Shown: piece after piece, positions 63,928-64,000 of the stretch | How positions within the stretch are numbered: position 1 is the stretch's first letter | How the letters are laid out: each line of letters begins with the position of its first letter | Assembly (NCBI RefSeq): GCF_027244095.1 | Contig: NC_069659.1 | Coordinates: 349,966,750 to 350,030,749, forward strand | Reading direction: 5' to 3' | Origin: Hemicordylus capensis | Taxonomy: Eukaryota > Chordata > Lepidosauria > Squamata > Cordylidae | Length of the DNA: 64,000 bases | Position numbers and translations under genes: made by a program | Notes under the pieces: model-generated | Databases searched by the model: none | What the model saw: the letters and a program-made list of their open reading frames with translations, nothing else | Told to the model about the DNA's origin: nothing

Positions 63928-64000
63928 AAAACTGCTCCCATCTGTATAAAATGTAAGATCTGCATCTGATAGTGGAACATCAGTCAGGTCTGGTCTGGCT

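Larger units (their letters stand above)
59835..64000 (-). mobile_element. Endogenous retrovirus (gamma/class I-like), 3' part, broken
   Basis: A fossil on minus, continuing past the window edge. Parts in order: RNase H (about 63927-63500: IFTDSKYSFSVVHAHAAIWR), integrase zinc-binding and core (63330-62870: HLGRDRLYELLV, SWQLDFTDMP), integrase C-terminal part (62834-62346: FQPGDQVYLEKWQKPNLEPR), env surface part (62258-61090), a minisatellite block (60318-61085), an env tail (60300-60200: AATTLISLARIVAIVILTKP) and a 3' LTR (59835-60190). Several breaks; gag and the left LTR are outside. Moderately old. Confidence 0.9.

Overview
The window looks like vertebrate nuclear DNA, most likely from a squamate reptile (lizard or snake). 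It carries one host gene with typical vertebrate introns, set in very dense transposon debris. The mixture is the one known from lizards: CR1 with an esterase-bearing ORF1, an R4/Dong-type LINE, L2 and L1 LINEs, tRNA-headed SINEs with a MIR-like core, Ngaro (DIRS-order) elements, chromodomain Gypsy, a gamma-type endogenous retrovirus, many hAT elements, foldback MITEs and a Helitron. Species cannot be set from the sequence alone.

Host gene: one complete cytochrome P450 family 2 gene fills the left 37 kb on the minus strand. Nine coding exons (37356 down to 2304) have exact CYP2 exon sizes (171, 163, 150, 161, 177, 142, 188, 142 and 188 bp), GT-AG introns throughout and an open 493-codon frame. 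All landmark motifs are present: signal anchor, proline-rich hinge, WxxxR, I-helix AGSETT, ExxR and the heme-Cys loop FGAGDRVCVG. A short second copy of part of exon 2 lies in intron 1.

Introns: intron 8 holds nothing recognised. Intron 7 holds a SINE and MITE remnants. Intron 6 holds an R4 LINE, a SINE and a CR1 tail. Intron 5 holds an L2 LINE split by a young Gypsy element with perfect 5-bp target duplications. Intron 4 holds CR1 tails and foldback elements. Intron 3 holds a solo LTR only 10 nt past the exon 3 donor. Intron 1 (14.6 kb) holds a tandem-repeat TIR element, two full hAT elements with 8-bp duplications, and a Ngaro retroelement with three other elements nested in it.

Right of the gene (37.5-64 kb): an internally shortened L1 lies between 216- and 166-bp direct repeats. 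It is followed by a hAT transposase remnant, an almost whole CR1 LINE, a 2.27-kb Helitron with textbook ends carrying a CpG-rich block of probable host origin, and a possible Penelope-like stretch. Next come a second Ngaro copy cut by a Charlie-like hAT, and finally the 3' part of a retroviral fossil whose env is interrupted by a 31-bp minisatellite of about 22 copies. Apart from the P450 gene no intact host gene was recognised; most other long open frames belong to mobile elements or to low-complexity repeats.
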